A stretch of 64,000 nt of DNA from Pseudomonas sp. GM48 (GCF_000282335.1 NZ_AKJM01000064.1:1-64000), one strand, 5' to 3'; shown: positions 18,663 through 27,686, counted from the first letter of the stretch. The notes: generated by a model not told the origin, from the letters alone. Numbers and translations: made by a program.

Positions 18663-20107
18663 TGCTCCCTACGACTCTGGATGGCCTGTACATCAACGGC
18701 CAATGGTCGGCCGGTAACGAACACCTGCGCGTGATCAATCCGGCCACCGAAGCCCTGTTGACCACGGTGAATGGCGGCGATGAGCGCGCTGTTGCCCAAG
18801 CCGTGAGCGCGGCGACCCAGGCGTTCGCCGACTGGTCGAAAACCACGGGCGCCGAACGCGCTGCCATCCTGCGCAAAATCGCCGTGGGCGTGCAGGCCAA
18901 GCGTGAAAAATTGATGCACTTGCAGTCGAGCAATAACGGCAAGCCGCAATTCGAAGCGGCGATCGACGTCGATGACGTGATCGCCACGTTCGAGTATTAC
19001 GCCGGTCTGGCCGAAGGGCTGGACGCGAAGCAGGACAGCTCCATCGAACTGCCAACCGATGATTTCAGCGCTCGCCTGCGCCGCGAACCTTGCGGTGTAG
19101 TCGGCTTGATCGTGCCGTGGAACTTCCCGATGGTCACCACCGCGTGGAAGCTCGCACCGGCCCTGGCCGCCGGTTGCTGCGTGGTGCTCAAGCCTTCGGA
19201 AGTCACGCCGCTGCCAGAGCTGGAACTGGCAACGATCATTGCTGAAGCCGGTTTGCCGGCGGGCGTGTTCAACCTTGTGTGTGGCACCGGCCTGGCCGTT
19301 GGCGCGCCATTGTCGGCGGATCCGCGGATCGCGAAAATTTCCTTCACCGGCAGCAACGCCGTTGGCGTGCAGGTCATGCAGCGGGCGGCGGAAACCGTCA
19401 AAGGCGTGAGCCTGGAACTGGGCGGTAAATCATCGCTGCTGGTACTGGCCGATGCCGATCTCGACCTGGCGGTGGAAGTGGCCTGCGGCGGTGGTTTCTT
19501 CAACGCCGGGCAGATGTGTTCCGCCACCAGCCGCGTGCTGGTGGCCGATGAGCTGGCCGATGAATTCCTGAGCCGGGTGAAGGCCCGTGCCGAAGCCATT
19601 CGTGTGGCCGACCCGTTCGACCCGAACGTTGAAATGGGCGCGCTGGTCAATCAGGCGCAATACCAGCGCGTGCTCGGTCACATCGATCGCGGTTTGAGCG
19701 CCGGCGCCAAGCTGGTTTGCGGTGGCAATCGCCCGGCCGATCTGCCACGCGGATATTTTTTGCAGCCGACGGTTTTCACCGAAGTGCCCCTCGACAGTGC
19801 GTTGTGGTGTGAAGAGATTTTCGGCCCGGTGATCTGCGTGCGCAGTTTTGCCTCGGAAGCCGAAGCGATTGCCCTGGCCAACGACAGCCAGTTCGGTCTG
19901 GTCGCCAGTGTGGTGACGCGCAATGCCGAGACCGCCGACCGCGTCGCCAACGCTTTGCAGGCGGGGCTTGTGTGGATCAACGCACCGCAGGTGATCTTCC
20001 CGCAGACCGCCTGGGGCGGCTACAAGCAGAGCAGCATCGGCCGCGAATTGGGGCCGTGGGGCTTGCAGGCTTTCCAGGAAATCAAACACGTGATTCGGGC
20101 TGTGTGA
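18659..20107 (+). CDS. Aldehyde dehydrogenase, probably 4-guanidinobutyraldehyde
   Basis: 482 aa NAD(P)-dependent enzyme of the betaine/aminobutyraldehyde dehydrogenase group. Active-site pieces are visible: ELGGKS with the general base Glu, and the catalytic Cys in FFNAGQMCSATSR. The NAD-binding VPWNFPMVTTAWKLAPALAAG and the EEIFGPV motif are also there. The start ATG is in ATGA shared with the stop of the decarboxylase, so the two are translationally coupled. It would oxidise the decarboxylase product to 4-guanidinobutyrate; KauB does this step in P. aeruginosa. The substrate is inferred from context. Confidence 0.85.
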   Translation: MMLPTTLDGLYINGQWSAGNEHLRVINPATEALLTTVNGGDERAVAQAVSAATQAFADWSKTTGAERAAILRKIAVGVQAKREKLMHLQSSNNGKPQFEAAIDVDDVIATFEYYAGLAEGLDAKQDSSIELPTDDFSARLRREPCGVVGLIVPWNFPMVTTAWKLAPALAAGCCVVLKPSEVTPLPELELATIIAEAGLPAGVFNLVCGTGLAVGAPLSADPRIAKISFTGSNAVGVQVMQRAAETVKGVSLELGGKSSLLVLADADLDLAVEVACGGGFFNAGQMCSATSRVLVADELADEFLSRVKARAEAIRVADPFDPNVEMGALVNQAQYQRVLGHIDRGLSAGAKLVCGGNRPADLPRGYFLQPTVFTEVPLDSALWCEEIFGPVICVRSFASEAEAIALANDSQFGLVASVVTRNAETADRVANALQAGLVWINAPQVIFPQTAWGGYKQSSIGRELGPWGLQAFQEIKHVIRAV

Positions 20108-20117
20108 CGCCAATTAC

Positions 20118-20217
20118 TGTAGGAGCGAGCTTGCTCGCGATGGACGTCAACGATGACGTGGGGCGCCTGAATGTACGCGGCGCCCGTGCACCCATCGCGA
20201 GCAAGCTCGCTCCTACA
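20118..20217. repeat. REP pair (TAGGAGCGAGCTTGCTCGC type)
   Basis: Inverted units at each end of a 100-bp block beginning 11 bp after the dehydrogenase stop. It separates the enzymes from the ABC importer and may reduce read-through. Confidence 0.9.
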
Positions 20218-20308
20218 TGAGGCATGCGCTGGCGTCATGGCTTCAATGAGTTTTTATCGATAGTCAGGTGTTTTACACGACCTCAGGATGAACTTGCTGG
20301 TTCAGCCA

Positions 20309-20330
20309 AGCCCCCGAAAATAGAGGGGCT
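20309..20330 (+). promoter_or_regulatory. Leader hairpin upstream of the ABC importer
   Basis: AGCCCC/GGGGCT stem with a 10-nt A-rich loop, about 75 bp before the substrate-binding protein start. No U-tract follows. It could be a weak attenuator or part of a 5' UTR fold. Confidence 0.3.
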
Positions 20331-20402
20331 AACGCTGGTCCGGTCGCGCGGATGCAACAGTTTCGACCTGCCTCATACCTACAAAAACAAAGGGAGTCCG
20401 TA

Positions 20403-21506
20403 ATGGGCGAGCATGATCTGAACAGACGTCAATTTATCAAGACCGTGGGCGTAGCCTCGGTTGCAGCGGCAGCCATGAGCATGCCGTTCATCAAGGCCAA
20501 TGCCAGCGACACACGTTTTGCCGGCAAGACCCTGCGTTTGCTGACCTGGTCCGACGACACCGGCCTGGCTGCACTGCGCAACATCGCCGCGACTTTCGAA
20601 GACAAGTACGGCTGCAAGGTCATCGCTGACCGCACCGGCAGTACCTCGGAAATGGTCGCCAAACTCAAGGCCGGCGGTGATCGTCCGCAGTACGACATCA
20701 TCACCCTGGCAGGCGTTGGCGCCGAAGGTCTGGCCGCCGCCAACCTGCTGGAAAAACCCGACCTCAACCGCATTCCCAACCTCGTCGATGTACCGGAGAA
20801 ATACCGCACCGGCGCCAACGGCCACGGCATCGGTTACCTGCTGTGGTGCAACAGCCTGGTCTACAGCACCCGCACCCAGAAACAAGCGCCGGACAGCTAT
20901 GCGGCCCTGTGGGACCCGGAGCTGGCCCCGAACATCTTCCTGCCGCCGCCGAACTGGACCGAGGCCATGGACCTGATCATCATCGCCGCCAAACTGGCCG
21001 GTGGTGACGAGCACAACATTGAGCCTGGCTTCAAGAAACTCGCCGAGCTGAAAGATCGTGTGGTGACCCTGGGTGAAAACCCGAACCAGATCGCCGAGCT
21101 GTTCCGCACCGGTTCCCTGGACATGGGCGGCCTGTACGCACCCGCGTTCTTCCCCAAACAGATCCGCGATCCGAACTACGGTCTGGGCGCCACCTTCGGC
21201 ATGAAGGAAGGTTTCTACACCGACCTGATGCTGTCGGTGATGCCGAAGAATCGTCCGGGCGATACCGACATGGCCTACGCCTTCATCAACCACTCTCTGG
21301 ACCCGCTGGTGCAGGGCAAGATGGCTGAAGACATCTACAACGGCCCGGTCAACGCCAAGGCGATCATCTCCGCCGAAGCGCGCAAGAGCCCGTACATCCT
21401 CACGCCGGAGCAGATTGCCGAGAAGGCGATCATGCACGACAACGCCTTCCTGGCGACCGTGCATGACCAATGGATTCGTCGTTACACGGAAATCTTTTCT
21501 TCCTGA
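20403..21506 (+). CDS. ABC transporter substrate-binding protein (polyamine/opine type)
   Basis: 367 aa periplasmic protein. The N-terminus has a Tat-like signal (NRRQFIKTVG, then a hydrophobic Ala-rich stretch ending ANASD). The mature part is of the spermidine/putrescine (PotD/PotF) binding-protein type: LRLLTWSDD, then FEDKYGCKV. GGGAG lies 7 nt upstream of ATG 20403. First gene of a complete importer set with two permeases and an ATPase. Placed after the 2-ketoarginine enzymes, it may import a guanidino compound or polyamine. Confidence 0.85.
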   Translation: MGEHDLNRRQFIKTVGVASVAAAAMSMPFIKANASDTRFAGKTLRLLTWSDDTGLAALRNIAATFEDKYGCKVIADRTGSTSEMVAKLKAGGDRPQYDIITLAGVGAEGLAAANLLEKPDLNRIPNLVDVPEKYRTGANGHGIGYLLWCNSLVYSTRTQKQAPDSYAALWDPELAPNIFLPPPNWTEAMDLIIIAAKLAGGDEHNIEPGFKKLAELKDRVVTLGENPNQIAELFRTGSLDMGGLYAPAFFPKQIRDPNYGLGATFGMKEGFYTDLMLSVMPKNRPGDTDMAYAFINHSLDPLVQGKMAEDIYNGPVNAKAIISAEARKSPYILTPEQIAEKAIMHDNAFLATVHDQWIRRYTEIFSS

Positions 21507-21547
21507 TCGAGTGACGCTCGCAAGCCCTTGAAGCACCACAAATCAAA

Positions 21548-21637
21548 TGTGGGAGCGGGCTTGCTCGCGAATGCGGTGTGACATTCAACATTGATGTCGG
21601 CTGACACGGCCTCTTCGCGAGCAAGCCCGCTCCCACA
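21548..21637. repeat. REP pair (inward type), inside the ABC operon
   Basis: Inverted GAGCGGGCTTGCTCGCG units between the binding-protein gene and the first permease. In such positions REPs often protect the upstream mRNA, giving more binding protein than permease. Confidence 0.9.
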
Positions 21638-21701
21638 TTAGAAACGCTGCGCTTTCAGGTCTTGTGTTTGTCAGCTGCTTTCCATTGACGAGACCCTTGC
21701 T

Positions 21702-22610
21702 ATGGAACACCAACCTCTGACTCATCCGTTGAGTGCCGCCCCCGTGCGCGCTGATCGGGGTGTTTCGCCGACGACGCGCGCCTGGCTTTTTCTCTCGCCG
21801 TCGATGCTTTTTCTTGGCGTACTGATTGCCGCCAGCCTGCTGGTGCTGCGCATGAGCGTGGGCACCAAAGGCGCGGAATGGTCCGGGTTCAGCCTGGCCA
21901 GTTACGCCCAGTTGCTGGAACCCTATTACCTCAAATCCCTGATGCTGACCCTGCGCCTGGCGCTGATCAGCGCAGTGATCGCAGTGATTCTGGCGATCCC
22001 GGTGGCCTACACCATGTCGCGCCTGACTTCGCCGTTCGTGCGACGGATCTTCCTCGCGGCGGTGTTGCTGCCGTTGCTGGTCAACCTGCTGCTGCAAAGC
22101 TACGGCTGGCTGGTGATCCTCGGCCCCGGTGGCATGCTCAACCAGACCCTGATGGGCCTGGGCCTGATCAAACGTCCGATCATGCTGCTGTACAACCAGA
22201 ACGGCGTGTTGATGGGCCTGGTGCAAACCGCCTTCCCGCTGGCCGTGTTGCCGATTGCCAGCGCCATGCGCGGCGTCGCCCGCAGTTACGAAGAAGCTGC
22301 CGCCACCCTGGGCGCGAGTCGTTTCCAGGTGTTCCGCCAGGTGGTCTTGCCGATGAGTCTGCCGGGAATCATCACCGGTGCGACCCTGGTGTTCGCCTAC
22401 AACGCCAGCAGTTTCGTGGTGCCGTTGCTGCTCGGAGGCCGGCGCGTGCCGATGCTGGCGGTGATGGTGCATGACCAGATCGCCCCGCTGATGAACTGGC
22501 CCGCCGCGTCCGCCGCCGGTGTGGTGCTGATCGTCACCACGCTCGCGATCATGACCTTGTCCGAATACATCACTGGCCGTCGTCGGCGCATGCTGGAGGC
22601 TTCCCAATGA
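21702..22610 (+). CDS. ABC transporter permease (PotB type)
   Basis: 302 aa inner-membrane protein with about six TM helices. The EAA loop that docks the ATPase is visible (YEEAAATLGASRFQVFRQVVLP, about residues 198-219). A cytoplasmic N-terminal tail of about 25 residues precedes TM1. It overlaps the next permease by 4 bp (ATGA), so the two are coupled and form a heterodimer. Confidence 0.9.
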   Translation: MEHQPLTHPLSAAPVRADRGVSPTTRAWLFLSPSMLFLGVLIAASLLVLRMSVGTKGAEWSGFSLASYAQLLEPYYLKSLMLTLRLALISAVIAVILAIPVAYTMSRLTSPFVRRIFLAAVLLPLLVNLLLQSYGWLVILGPGGMLNQTLMGLGLIKRPIMLLYNQNGVLMGLVQTAFPLAVLPIASAMRGVARSYEEAAATLGASRFQVFRQVVLPMSLPGIITGATLVFAYNASSFVVPLLLGGRRVPMLAVMVHDQIAPLMNWPAASAAGVVLIVTTLAIMTLSEYITGRRRRMLEASQ

Positions 22611-23455
22611 GCACCCTGACCAAGAAGCGTTATGGGCTGTTGCCCGGCGAGACCGGCAAGTTTGCCGGCATCCTTTCGGGCTTCATTCTGCTGCTGGCGG
22701 TATTGCCGATCCTGACCATGATCGTCATGTCATTCAGCGGCGCGTCGAACCTCGACTTCCCGCCGAGCAGCTACAGCCTGCAATGGTACAAGGCCGCCTG
22801 GCACACCTTTGTGTCGCCGGACGCCAGCGATGTGCTGAGCCTGGGCAAAGCCATGACCACCAGCCTGATGGTGTCCTGCCTGACCATGGTCTTCGCGACC
22901 ATCATCGCCGTGCCGGCAGCCTACGCGCTGACCCGTTGCGAGTTCCGTGGCAAGGCCGTGGCCCTGCAATTGATGTCGTTGCCACTGGTGTTCCCGATGG
23001 TGGTATTAGGACTGGCGTTGCTGCTGGTGTTCGACAGCCTGCCGTTCCAGATGACCACCTCGCGCCTGGTGATTGCCCACGTGATCCTCGCGTTGCCGTT
23101 CGTGGTGAAGAACTGCACGGCGGCGATGCTCTCCATCGGCAGCGAAGTCGAGGAGGCTGCGCAAATGCTCGGTGCCTCACCGCTGCGGGCGATTGTCGAT
23201 GTGGTGGTGCCGTTGATGAAGTCGGGGATCCTGGCGGGCATGCTGCTGGCGTTCATTGTCTCGTTCAACGAATTCACCGTGACCTATTTCCTCTACACCA
23301 TCGATGTGATGACCGTGCCGATCTGGATGTACAGCCGCACCGTGTCTTCGCTCGACCCAACCGTATTTTCGTTTGCCGTGCTGATCGTGCTGATCGACTT
23401 CGTCCTGATCTGGGCGCTGGAGAAGCTGGTTGGTGAAGGTGGCGTTTCGTTCTGA
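22607..23455 (+). CDS. ABC transporter permease (PotC type)
   Basis: 282 aa inner-membrane protein with six TM helices and the EAA loop VEEAAQMLGASPLRAIVDVV. It begins in the ATGA overlap with the previous permease and is followed after 18 bp by the ATPase gene. Partner of the 21702-22610 permease. Confidence 0.9.
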   Translation: MSTLTKKRYGLLPGETGKFAGILSGFILLLAVLPILTMIVMSFSGASNLDFPPSSYSLQWYKAAWHTFVSPDASDVLSLGKAMTTSLMVSCLTMVFATIIAVPAAYALTRCEFRGKAVALQLMSLPLVFPMVVLGLALLLVFDSLPFQMTTSRLVIAHVILALPFVVKNCTAAMLSIGSEVEEAAQMLGASPLRAIVDVVVPLMKSGILAGMLLAFIVSFNEFTVTYFLYTIDVMTVPIWMYSRTVSSLDPTVFSFAVLIVLIDFVLIWALEKLVGEGGVSF

Positions 23456-23473
23456 TTTCTTGAGGTAATTCAC

Positions 23474-24529
23474 ATGACTGGTCTGATTCTGGAAAACGTC
23501 GAGAAACATTACGGCTCGGCCTGCGCGGTAACCGATGTGAACCTGCATTTGCCCGAGGGCAAACTGGTGTGTTTCCTCGGTCCTTCGGGCTGTGGCAAAA
23601 CCACCTTGCTACGCATGATTGCCGGCCTTGAAACCCTGACCGGCGGCGAGATCCGACTGGACGGCGAAGACATCGGCAACACTCCGGCCCACCTGCGCAA
23701 CTTCGGCATGGTGTTCCAGTCCCTGGCGCTGTTCCCGCACATGACCGTGGGCGAGAACATCGCCTATCCGTTGAAGTTGCGCGGGGTCAGCAAGGCTGAT
23801 CAGCAGGCGCGGGTGGTGGAGTTGCTGGAGCTGATTCAGTTGCAGCAAATGATTGATCGTCCGGTGGCCAAGCTGTCCGGCGGGCAACGCCAGCGTGTGG
23901 CGATTGCCCGGGCGATTGCCAATCACCCGAAAATCCTTCTGCTGGATGAACCGCTGTCGGCGCTGGATGCCAAGCTGCGTGAATCGATGCAGGTGGAGAT
24001 TCGTCAACTGCAACAACGCCTGAACATCACCACCATCATGGTGACCCACGACCAGCGCGAGGCCATGACCATGGCTGATATCGTGGTTGTGCTGGGTGAG
24101 CACAAAGTGCAGCAGGTGGGCACGCCGATTGAAATCTACCGGCACCCGGCCAACGAGTTCGTCGCGGACTTCATCGGCTCGGGCAACATCTTCCCGGCCA
24201 CGGCGCTGGGTAACGGCAAGGTCAGCCTGCCGGGCGGCGATGCGCTGCAAGTGCCGATCTGCAGCAGCATTGTGGTCGGTGAAAAAGTGAAGATGCTGAT
24301 TCGTCCGGAAGACCTGCAACTGTCCGCACCTCAGGCGACCGCGGGCAACCGTTTGCTGGGCAAGGTGACGTTCGTGCGCGATATCGGCGCAACCATCGAG
24401 ACCACGGTCGAATGTTCCGGAGTGTCGTTTACCGCGCTGAGCACGCCGTGCCAGGGCTTTGGCCTGAGCGTTGGGCATCCGGTGTCGGTGACCTTGCCGG
24501 TGGAGGCTTGCCGGGTACTTGGGGCCTGA
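23474..24529 (+). CDS. ABC transporter ATP-binding protein (PotA type)
   Basis: 351 aa. Nucleotide-binding domain with Walker A (GPSGCGKTT, about 34-42), signature LSGGQRQRVAIARA, Walker B (ILLLDEPLSAL) and the switch His (TIMVTHDQ). The C-terminal TOBE domain (about 270-350) is typical of PotA/MalK-like importers. GAGG lies upstream of ATG 23474. It powers the importer of the three preceding genes. Confidence 0.93.
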   Translation: MTGLILENVEKHYGSACAVTDVNLHLPEGKLVCFLGPSGCGKTTLLRMIAGLETLTGGEIRLDGEDIGNTPAHLRNFGMVFQSLALFPHMTVGENIAYPLKLRGVSKADQQARVVELLELIQLQQMIDRPVAKLSGGQRQRVAIARAIANHPKILLLDEPLSALDAKLRESMQVEIRQLQQRLNITTIMVTHDQREAMTMADIVVVLGEHKVQQVGTPIEIYRHPANEFVADFIGSGNIFPATALGNGKVSLPGGDALQVPICSSIVVGEKVKMLIRPEDLQLSAPQATAGNRLLGKVTFVRDIGATIETTVECSGVSFTALSTPCQGFGLSVGHPVSVTLPVEACRVLGA

Positions 24530-24559
24530 TCCAGGACTTGTAGTGCCTTAGCTGGCCTC

Positions 24560-24634
24560 TTCGCGAGCAAGCCCGCTCCCACACTGGATTTGTGAACGCC
24601 ACAAATCAAATGTGGGAGCGGGCTTGCTCGCGAA
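24560..24634. repeat. REP pair (outward type)
   Basis: Inverted GAGCGGGCTTGCTCGCG units with CGAA ends outermost and a 27-nt spacer (CTGGATTTGTGAACGCC...) like that of the pair at 45414. Between two convergent genes. Confidence 0.9.
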
Positions 24635-24664
24635 GGCGTCAGTAGCTGCACCGAAAATTCCGGA

Positions 24665-25594
24665 TCAGACTGACAAGCGCAACCGCGCCAGATCCCGCAA
24701 CGGCGGCGCCCCGAACAACCGGCTGTACTCACGGCTGAACTGCGAGGGGCTTTCATAGCCGACGCGATACCCCGCCGCCGAAGCCTCCAGGCCTTCGGCC
24801 AGCATCAAGCGCCGCGCTTCCTGCAGGCGCAACTGCTTCTGATACTGCAACGGACTCATCGCCGTCATCGCCTTGAAGCGGTGATGCAGCGTCGACACGC
24901 TCAGGTTCACCTCTTTGGCCAAATCATCGATGCGCAACGGCTGTTCAAAATTGCCGTTGAGCCATTTGATCGCCTGGCTGATGCGATGGCTCTGACTGTT
25001 GGTGATGGCGATTTCGTACAACCGATGCCCTTGCTTGCTGCGCAGCAGTCGATAGAGGATCTCCCGGCGAATCAGCGGCGCCAGCATGGCGATGTCTTTC
25101 GGCGTGTCCAGCAAGCGTGCCAGGCGCAACACGGCGTCGAGCATGGCGGTGTCGAGCCGCTCGACATACAGCCCGCGCCCGGTCGGCCGGGTGGGCACGC
25201 CGAGGGGGCCGGCGTCGGCGATCAGTGCGGTGATTTCCGCCGGGTCGATGTCCAGGCGCAAGGCCAGGATCGGTTCCTCGGCCGAGACGTCCACCACCCG
25301 TCCACTCAGCGGCATCGAGACCGAGACCACCAGGTAGTTCAACGGGTCGTAATTGAAGTATTCATCGGCCAGCCGAACTTCCTTGCGGCCCTGGGCCATG
25401 ATGCACAGCGCCGGTTGCGCCAGCCCGGGGGCGAACTCATGGGACTGGCTGTGGCGCGACATGAACAGCGAGCCGATGGCCGTGGCATAACTGCCATCTT
25501 CGGCGGTGTTACGGCGGATGATCGCCGCCAGTTCCGCGCGCTGCTTTTCCATGTCGGTGTCCAGCGGGGCTTGAAAGTGATCGAGCGACGACAT
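24665..25594 (-). CDS. AraC family regulator
   Basis: 309 aa. N-terminal AraC_N sensor half (about 15-180; HEFAPGLAQPALCIMAQGRKEV) and C-terminal double HTH (about 200-305; IDDLAKEVNLSVSTLHHRFKAMT and GYESPSQFSREYSRLFG). ATG 25594 has GAGG 9 nt upstream; the ATG at 25603 has it too close. It is divergent from the small monooxygenase at 25931 and may control it. Regulators of this type often govern aldehyde or alcohol detoxification genes. Confidence 0.9.
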   Translation of the reverse strand: MSSLDHFQAPLDTDMEKQRAELAAIIRRNTAEDGSYATAIGSLFMSRHSQSHEFAPGLAQPALCIMAQGRKEVRLADEYFNYDPLNYLVVSVSMPLSGRVVDVSAEEPILALRLDIDPAEITALIADAGPLGVPTRPTGRGLYVERLDTAMLDAVLRLARLLDTPKDIAMLAPLIRREILYRLLRSKQGHRLYEIAITNSQSHRISQAIKWLNGNFEQPLRIDDLAKEVNLSVSTLHHRFKAMTAMSPLQYQKQLRLQEARRLMLAEGLEASAAGYRVGYESPSQFSREYSRLFGAPPLRDLARLRLSV

Positions 25595-25930
25595 GCGCGG
25601 CATCCTCGGCAAGGCATGGAGGGAATGGACAGAGCATAAGTTTGTGCAAGTGGCAGCGGTAGACACATCCTGCCAGATGCTTGCCTGATTCTGCCTGGGG
25701 TCGACCGGTGGCGTTGCCACTAGAGCCTTGAGCCTGAAAAACTTGCTTGAAACTCGTATGACAGAACCGTGACAGGTTTTACCGCTTGTTACAGGCTGTC
25801 CATGCAGTTTCGCAGGATTGTGCAACACGCTGGCAGGAATCGACTAACGAGACAGGCGTCGCGGCCCTTAACCTTGGATCCTGTCGCAGCCCGTCCCTGG
25901 CTGCCACGCGACTCCCCGGGAGGGTTGAAC
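25595..25930. other. Intergenic promoter region
   Basis: 336 bp between the divergent AraC and monooxygenase genes. No coding signal. It contains the closely spaced elements TGACAGAACCGTGACAGG and TTGTTACAGG around 25760-25795, which could be regulator half-sites. They do not form a CT-N12-AG palindrome like the Tc boxes. Confidence 0.4.
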
Positions 25931-26284
25931 ATGTCCAAGCAGATCCCCGTCAGTCATATGGCCTTCGTTCGAGCGCGCGCCGGGCGCTCGGCGGAACTCG
26001 GTGTGCGCCTCAGCGCCCTGATCGAACCGTCTCGCGCAGCACCGGGCTGCCTGAGCTTTGCCTTGCAGCATTCGCAGTGCGATCCCGAGCTGTGGCTGGT
26101 GTCCGGTTTCTGGAGCGATCAACAGGCCATGACCGCGTACTTCAGCACGCCGGCGATGGAGATTTTTGCCGAGCTGGTGCAGGAACTGGTGGTCAACAGC
26201 CTGGACTTCCACACCTTCAAGGATGTGTCGGCGGCGCAGGCCCTCGGTCAGTCCGGGGCAGCAGTACACAAACTGGCCGGTTGA
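25931..26284 (+). CDS. Antibiotic biosynthesis monooxygenase-like protein
   Basis: 117 aa. A ferredoxin-like ABM domain (about 5-95; HMAFVRARAGRSAELGVRL, then APGCLSFALQHS, then WSDQQAMTAYF) as in small cofactor-free quinol monooxygenases such as YgiN. They act as dimers on quinols or reactive aromatics. The ATG follows GGGAGG at 7 nt. Divergent from the AraC regulator. Substrate unknown. Confidence 0.82.
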   Translation: MSKQIPVSHMAFVRARAGRSAELGVRLSALIEPSRAAPGCLSFALQHSQCDPELWLVSGFWSDQQAMTAYFSTPAMEIFAELVQELVVNSLDFHTFKDVSAAQALGQSGAAVHKLAG

Positions 26285-26325
26285 GGGTTTAATGACAGCA
26301 TTCTCAACCAGCCAGGATTCGCGAC

Positions 26326-26556
26326 ATGGCACGTAAAGCCTTTGATCACTTCGAAGCTGTTTCCGCTGTAGTACCGGGCGAGGGTGGTTACCACGCCGCT
26401 ATCGCCGTCAAAGCGCTGGATGGTTCCGGCGCCCCGCGTTTTCACAAAGTGCTGGAAGGCCAGGTCTTTAAAACCGCCCATGATGCCGATCTGGCCGCCG
26501 CCAAAGAGCTGCTCCATCTCAAGGACGTCAAAGAAGACACCGACCTGCTCTGGTAA
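26326..26556 (+). CDS. Conserved small protein, unknown function
   Basis: 76 aa, soluble and mildly acidic, with a mixed helix/strand pattern (FDHFEAVSAVVPGEGGYHAA; AKELLHLKDVKEDTDLLW). AGGA lies 9 nt before the ATG. It follows the monooxygenase by 41 bp in the same direction and is convergent with the flavin reductase (6 bp between). No domain is recognised. Confidence 0.7.
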   Translation: MARKAFDHFEAVSAVVPGEGGYHAAIAVKALDGSGAPRFHKVLEGQVFKTAHDADLAAAKELLHLKDVKEDTDLLW

Positions 26557-26561
26557 TGACT

Positions 26562-27185
26562 TCACCGCCCCGGGCGGTACATCTTGAACAAGGCCTCAGG
26601 CCCCAGCTGGAAATAATCCGCCGGCCCGCCGCCGCGCAGAATCGGTTCTGCCGCGGCGGTGTCGTATACCCCATCCTTTAATAGCCATTTGGCGATATGC
26701 ACGGCGACCACTTCGCCGAGGATCAGCCATGTCGGCACCACATTGCCGTCCGCCCGTTGCAACTGAATGATCTGCGTGACCTTGCACTCGAAGGACACCG
26801 GGCTCTCGGCCACCCGTGGCACCTGAATGACCTTCGAGGCCACGGTCGTCAGCCCGGCCAGTTCGAATTCGTTGACCTCAGGCACGACCATGGCGCTGCT
26901 CTGGTTCATCTGTTCCGCCAATGGCCGCGTGGCCAGGTTCCAGGCGAACTCGCCGGTTTGCTCGATGTTGTTCAGGCTGTCTTTGCGCCCGACGCTGGAA
27001 AAACCAATGATCGGCGGGATGTAGTTGAAGGCGTTGAAGAAACTGTAGGGCGCCAGGTTCAAGCGGCCCTCGGCATCCTGTGAAGAGATCCAGCCAATGG
27101 GGCGTGGGCCGACGATGGCGTTGAACGGATCGTGGGGCAGGCCGTGGCCGTTGGCGGGTTCGTAGAAGTGGATGTCGTTGGGCAT
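26562..27185 (-). CDS. Flavin reductase-like FMN-binding protein
   Basis: 207 aa split-barrel flavoprotein. The family core RPIGWISSQDAEGRLNLAPYSFFNAFNYIPPI (FMN-binding strand and loop) starts at about residue 28. These proteins reduce FMN with NAD(P)H or act as oxygenase reductase partners. The upstream region of about 95 bp is followed by a REP pair. No operon partner on this strand. Confidence 0.85.
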   Translation of the reverse strand: MPNDIHFYEPANGHGLPHDPFNAIVGPRPIGWISSQDAEGRLNLAPYSFFNAFNYIPPIIGFSSVGRKDSLNNIEQTGEFAWNLATRPLAEQMNQSSAMVVPEVNEFELAGLTTVASKVIQVPRVAESPVSFECKVTQIIQLQRADGNVVPTWLILGEVVAVHIAKWLLKDGVYDTAAAEPILRGGGPADYFQLGPEALFKMYRPGR

Positions 27186-27279
27186 GGAGTGAATTCCGGA
27201 ACTTGCGGGTGACGCTCATGGTGCAAGCACGCGGCGCAGATTTCCAGTCGGATTCAGTACTTGAAATGATGAGGTTAAA

Positions 27280-27368
27280 TGTGGGAGCGGGCTTGCTCGC
27301 GAAAGCGGTGTGCCAGTCACATTGATGTTGGATGTGCCGCCGTCTTCGCGAGCAAGCCCGCTCCCACA
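27280..27368. repeat. REP pair (inward type)
   Basis: Inverted GAGCGGGCTTGCTCGCG units; spacer of about 41 nt resembles that of the pair at 21548 (ATTGATGT shared). Confidence 0.9.
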
Positions 27369-27403
27369 GGTTTTGTGGTCTGCCGGAAGAATTGTATTAC
27401 CCC

Positions 27404-27434
27404 CAAAAAGACTAAGCCCGGCCGAAGCCGGGCT
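27404..27434 (-). terminator. Rho-independent terminator of the repeat-protein gene
   Basis: Stem AGCCCGGC/GCCGGGCT with a short CGAA-type loop, followed on the minus strand by TTAGTCTTTTTGGGG. It lies 18 bp after the stop at 27453. Confidence 0.85.
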
Positions 27435-27452
27435 GTGAACTTCCCTCCACGA

Positions 27453-27686
27453 TCAGCCGATAGCTTCTGCGCTACCGGTTTTGTCGAAGCCGTCGGCAGC
27501 GATAGCGTCCGCGCTACCGGTTTTATCGAAACCATCGGAGGCATAGGTGCCCGAATGGGCGTGTTCGATGGCGGCGCTGGTACCGGCGCCGTAGGAGGCC
27601 GATCCGGTTTTGTCGTAACCGTCAGCTGCAAAGGCATTGGCAGCCAGCACGGAAAGGGTCAGGGCAAGGATCAGTCGGGTTTTCAT
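27453..27686 (-). CDS. Small exported protein with DG(Y/F)DKTGSA repeats
   Basis: 77 aa. A signal peptide (1-20, ending ANAFA) leaves a mature chain of about 57 residues. It carries three near-identical nonapeptides: DGYDKTGSA right after the cleavage site, then DGFDKTGSA twice. A His-containing stretch (AIEHAHSG) separates the first from the second. The gene has its own terminator and a single-gene layout, suggesting high expression. The acidic Asp/Ser/Thr repeats could bind metal or cell wall; no family is recognised. Confidence 0.75.
   Translation of the reverse strand: MKTRLILALTLSVLAANAFAADGYDKTGSASYGAGTSAAIEHAHSGTYASDGFDKTGSADAIAADGFDKTGSAEAIG

Noticed and set aside
20221..20402. Guanidine riboswitch before the ABC importer
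   Set aside because: One A-rich-loop hairpin is present but not the paired ACGR loops of guanidine-II nor other class features.
25760..25795. Fourth lux-type box near the AraC/monooxygenase promoters
   Set aside because: It has TGACAGG-like half-sites, but no CT-N12-AG symmetric pair could be aligned.
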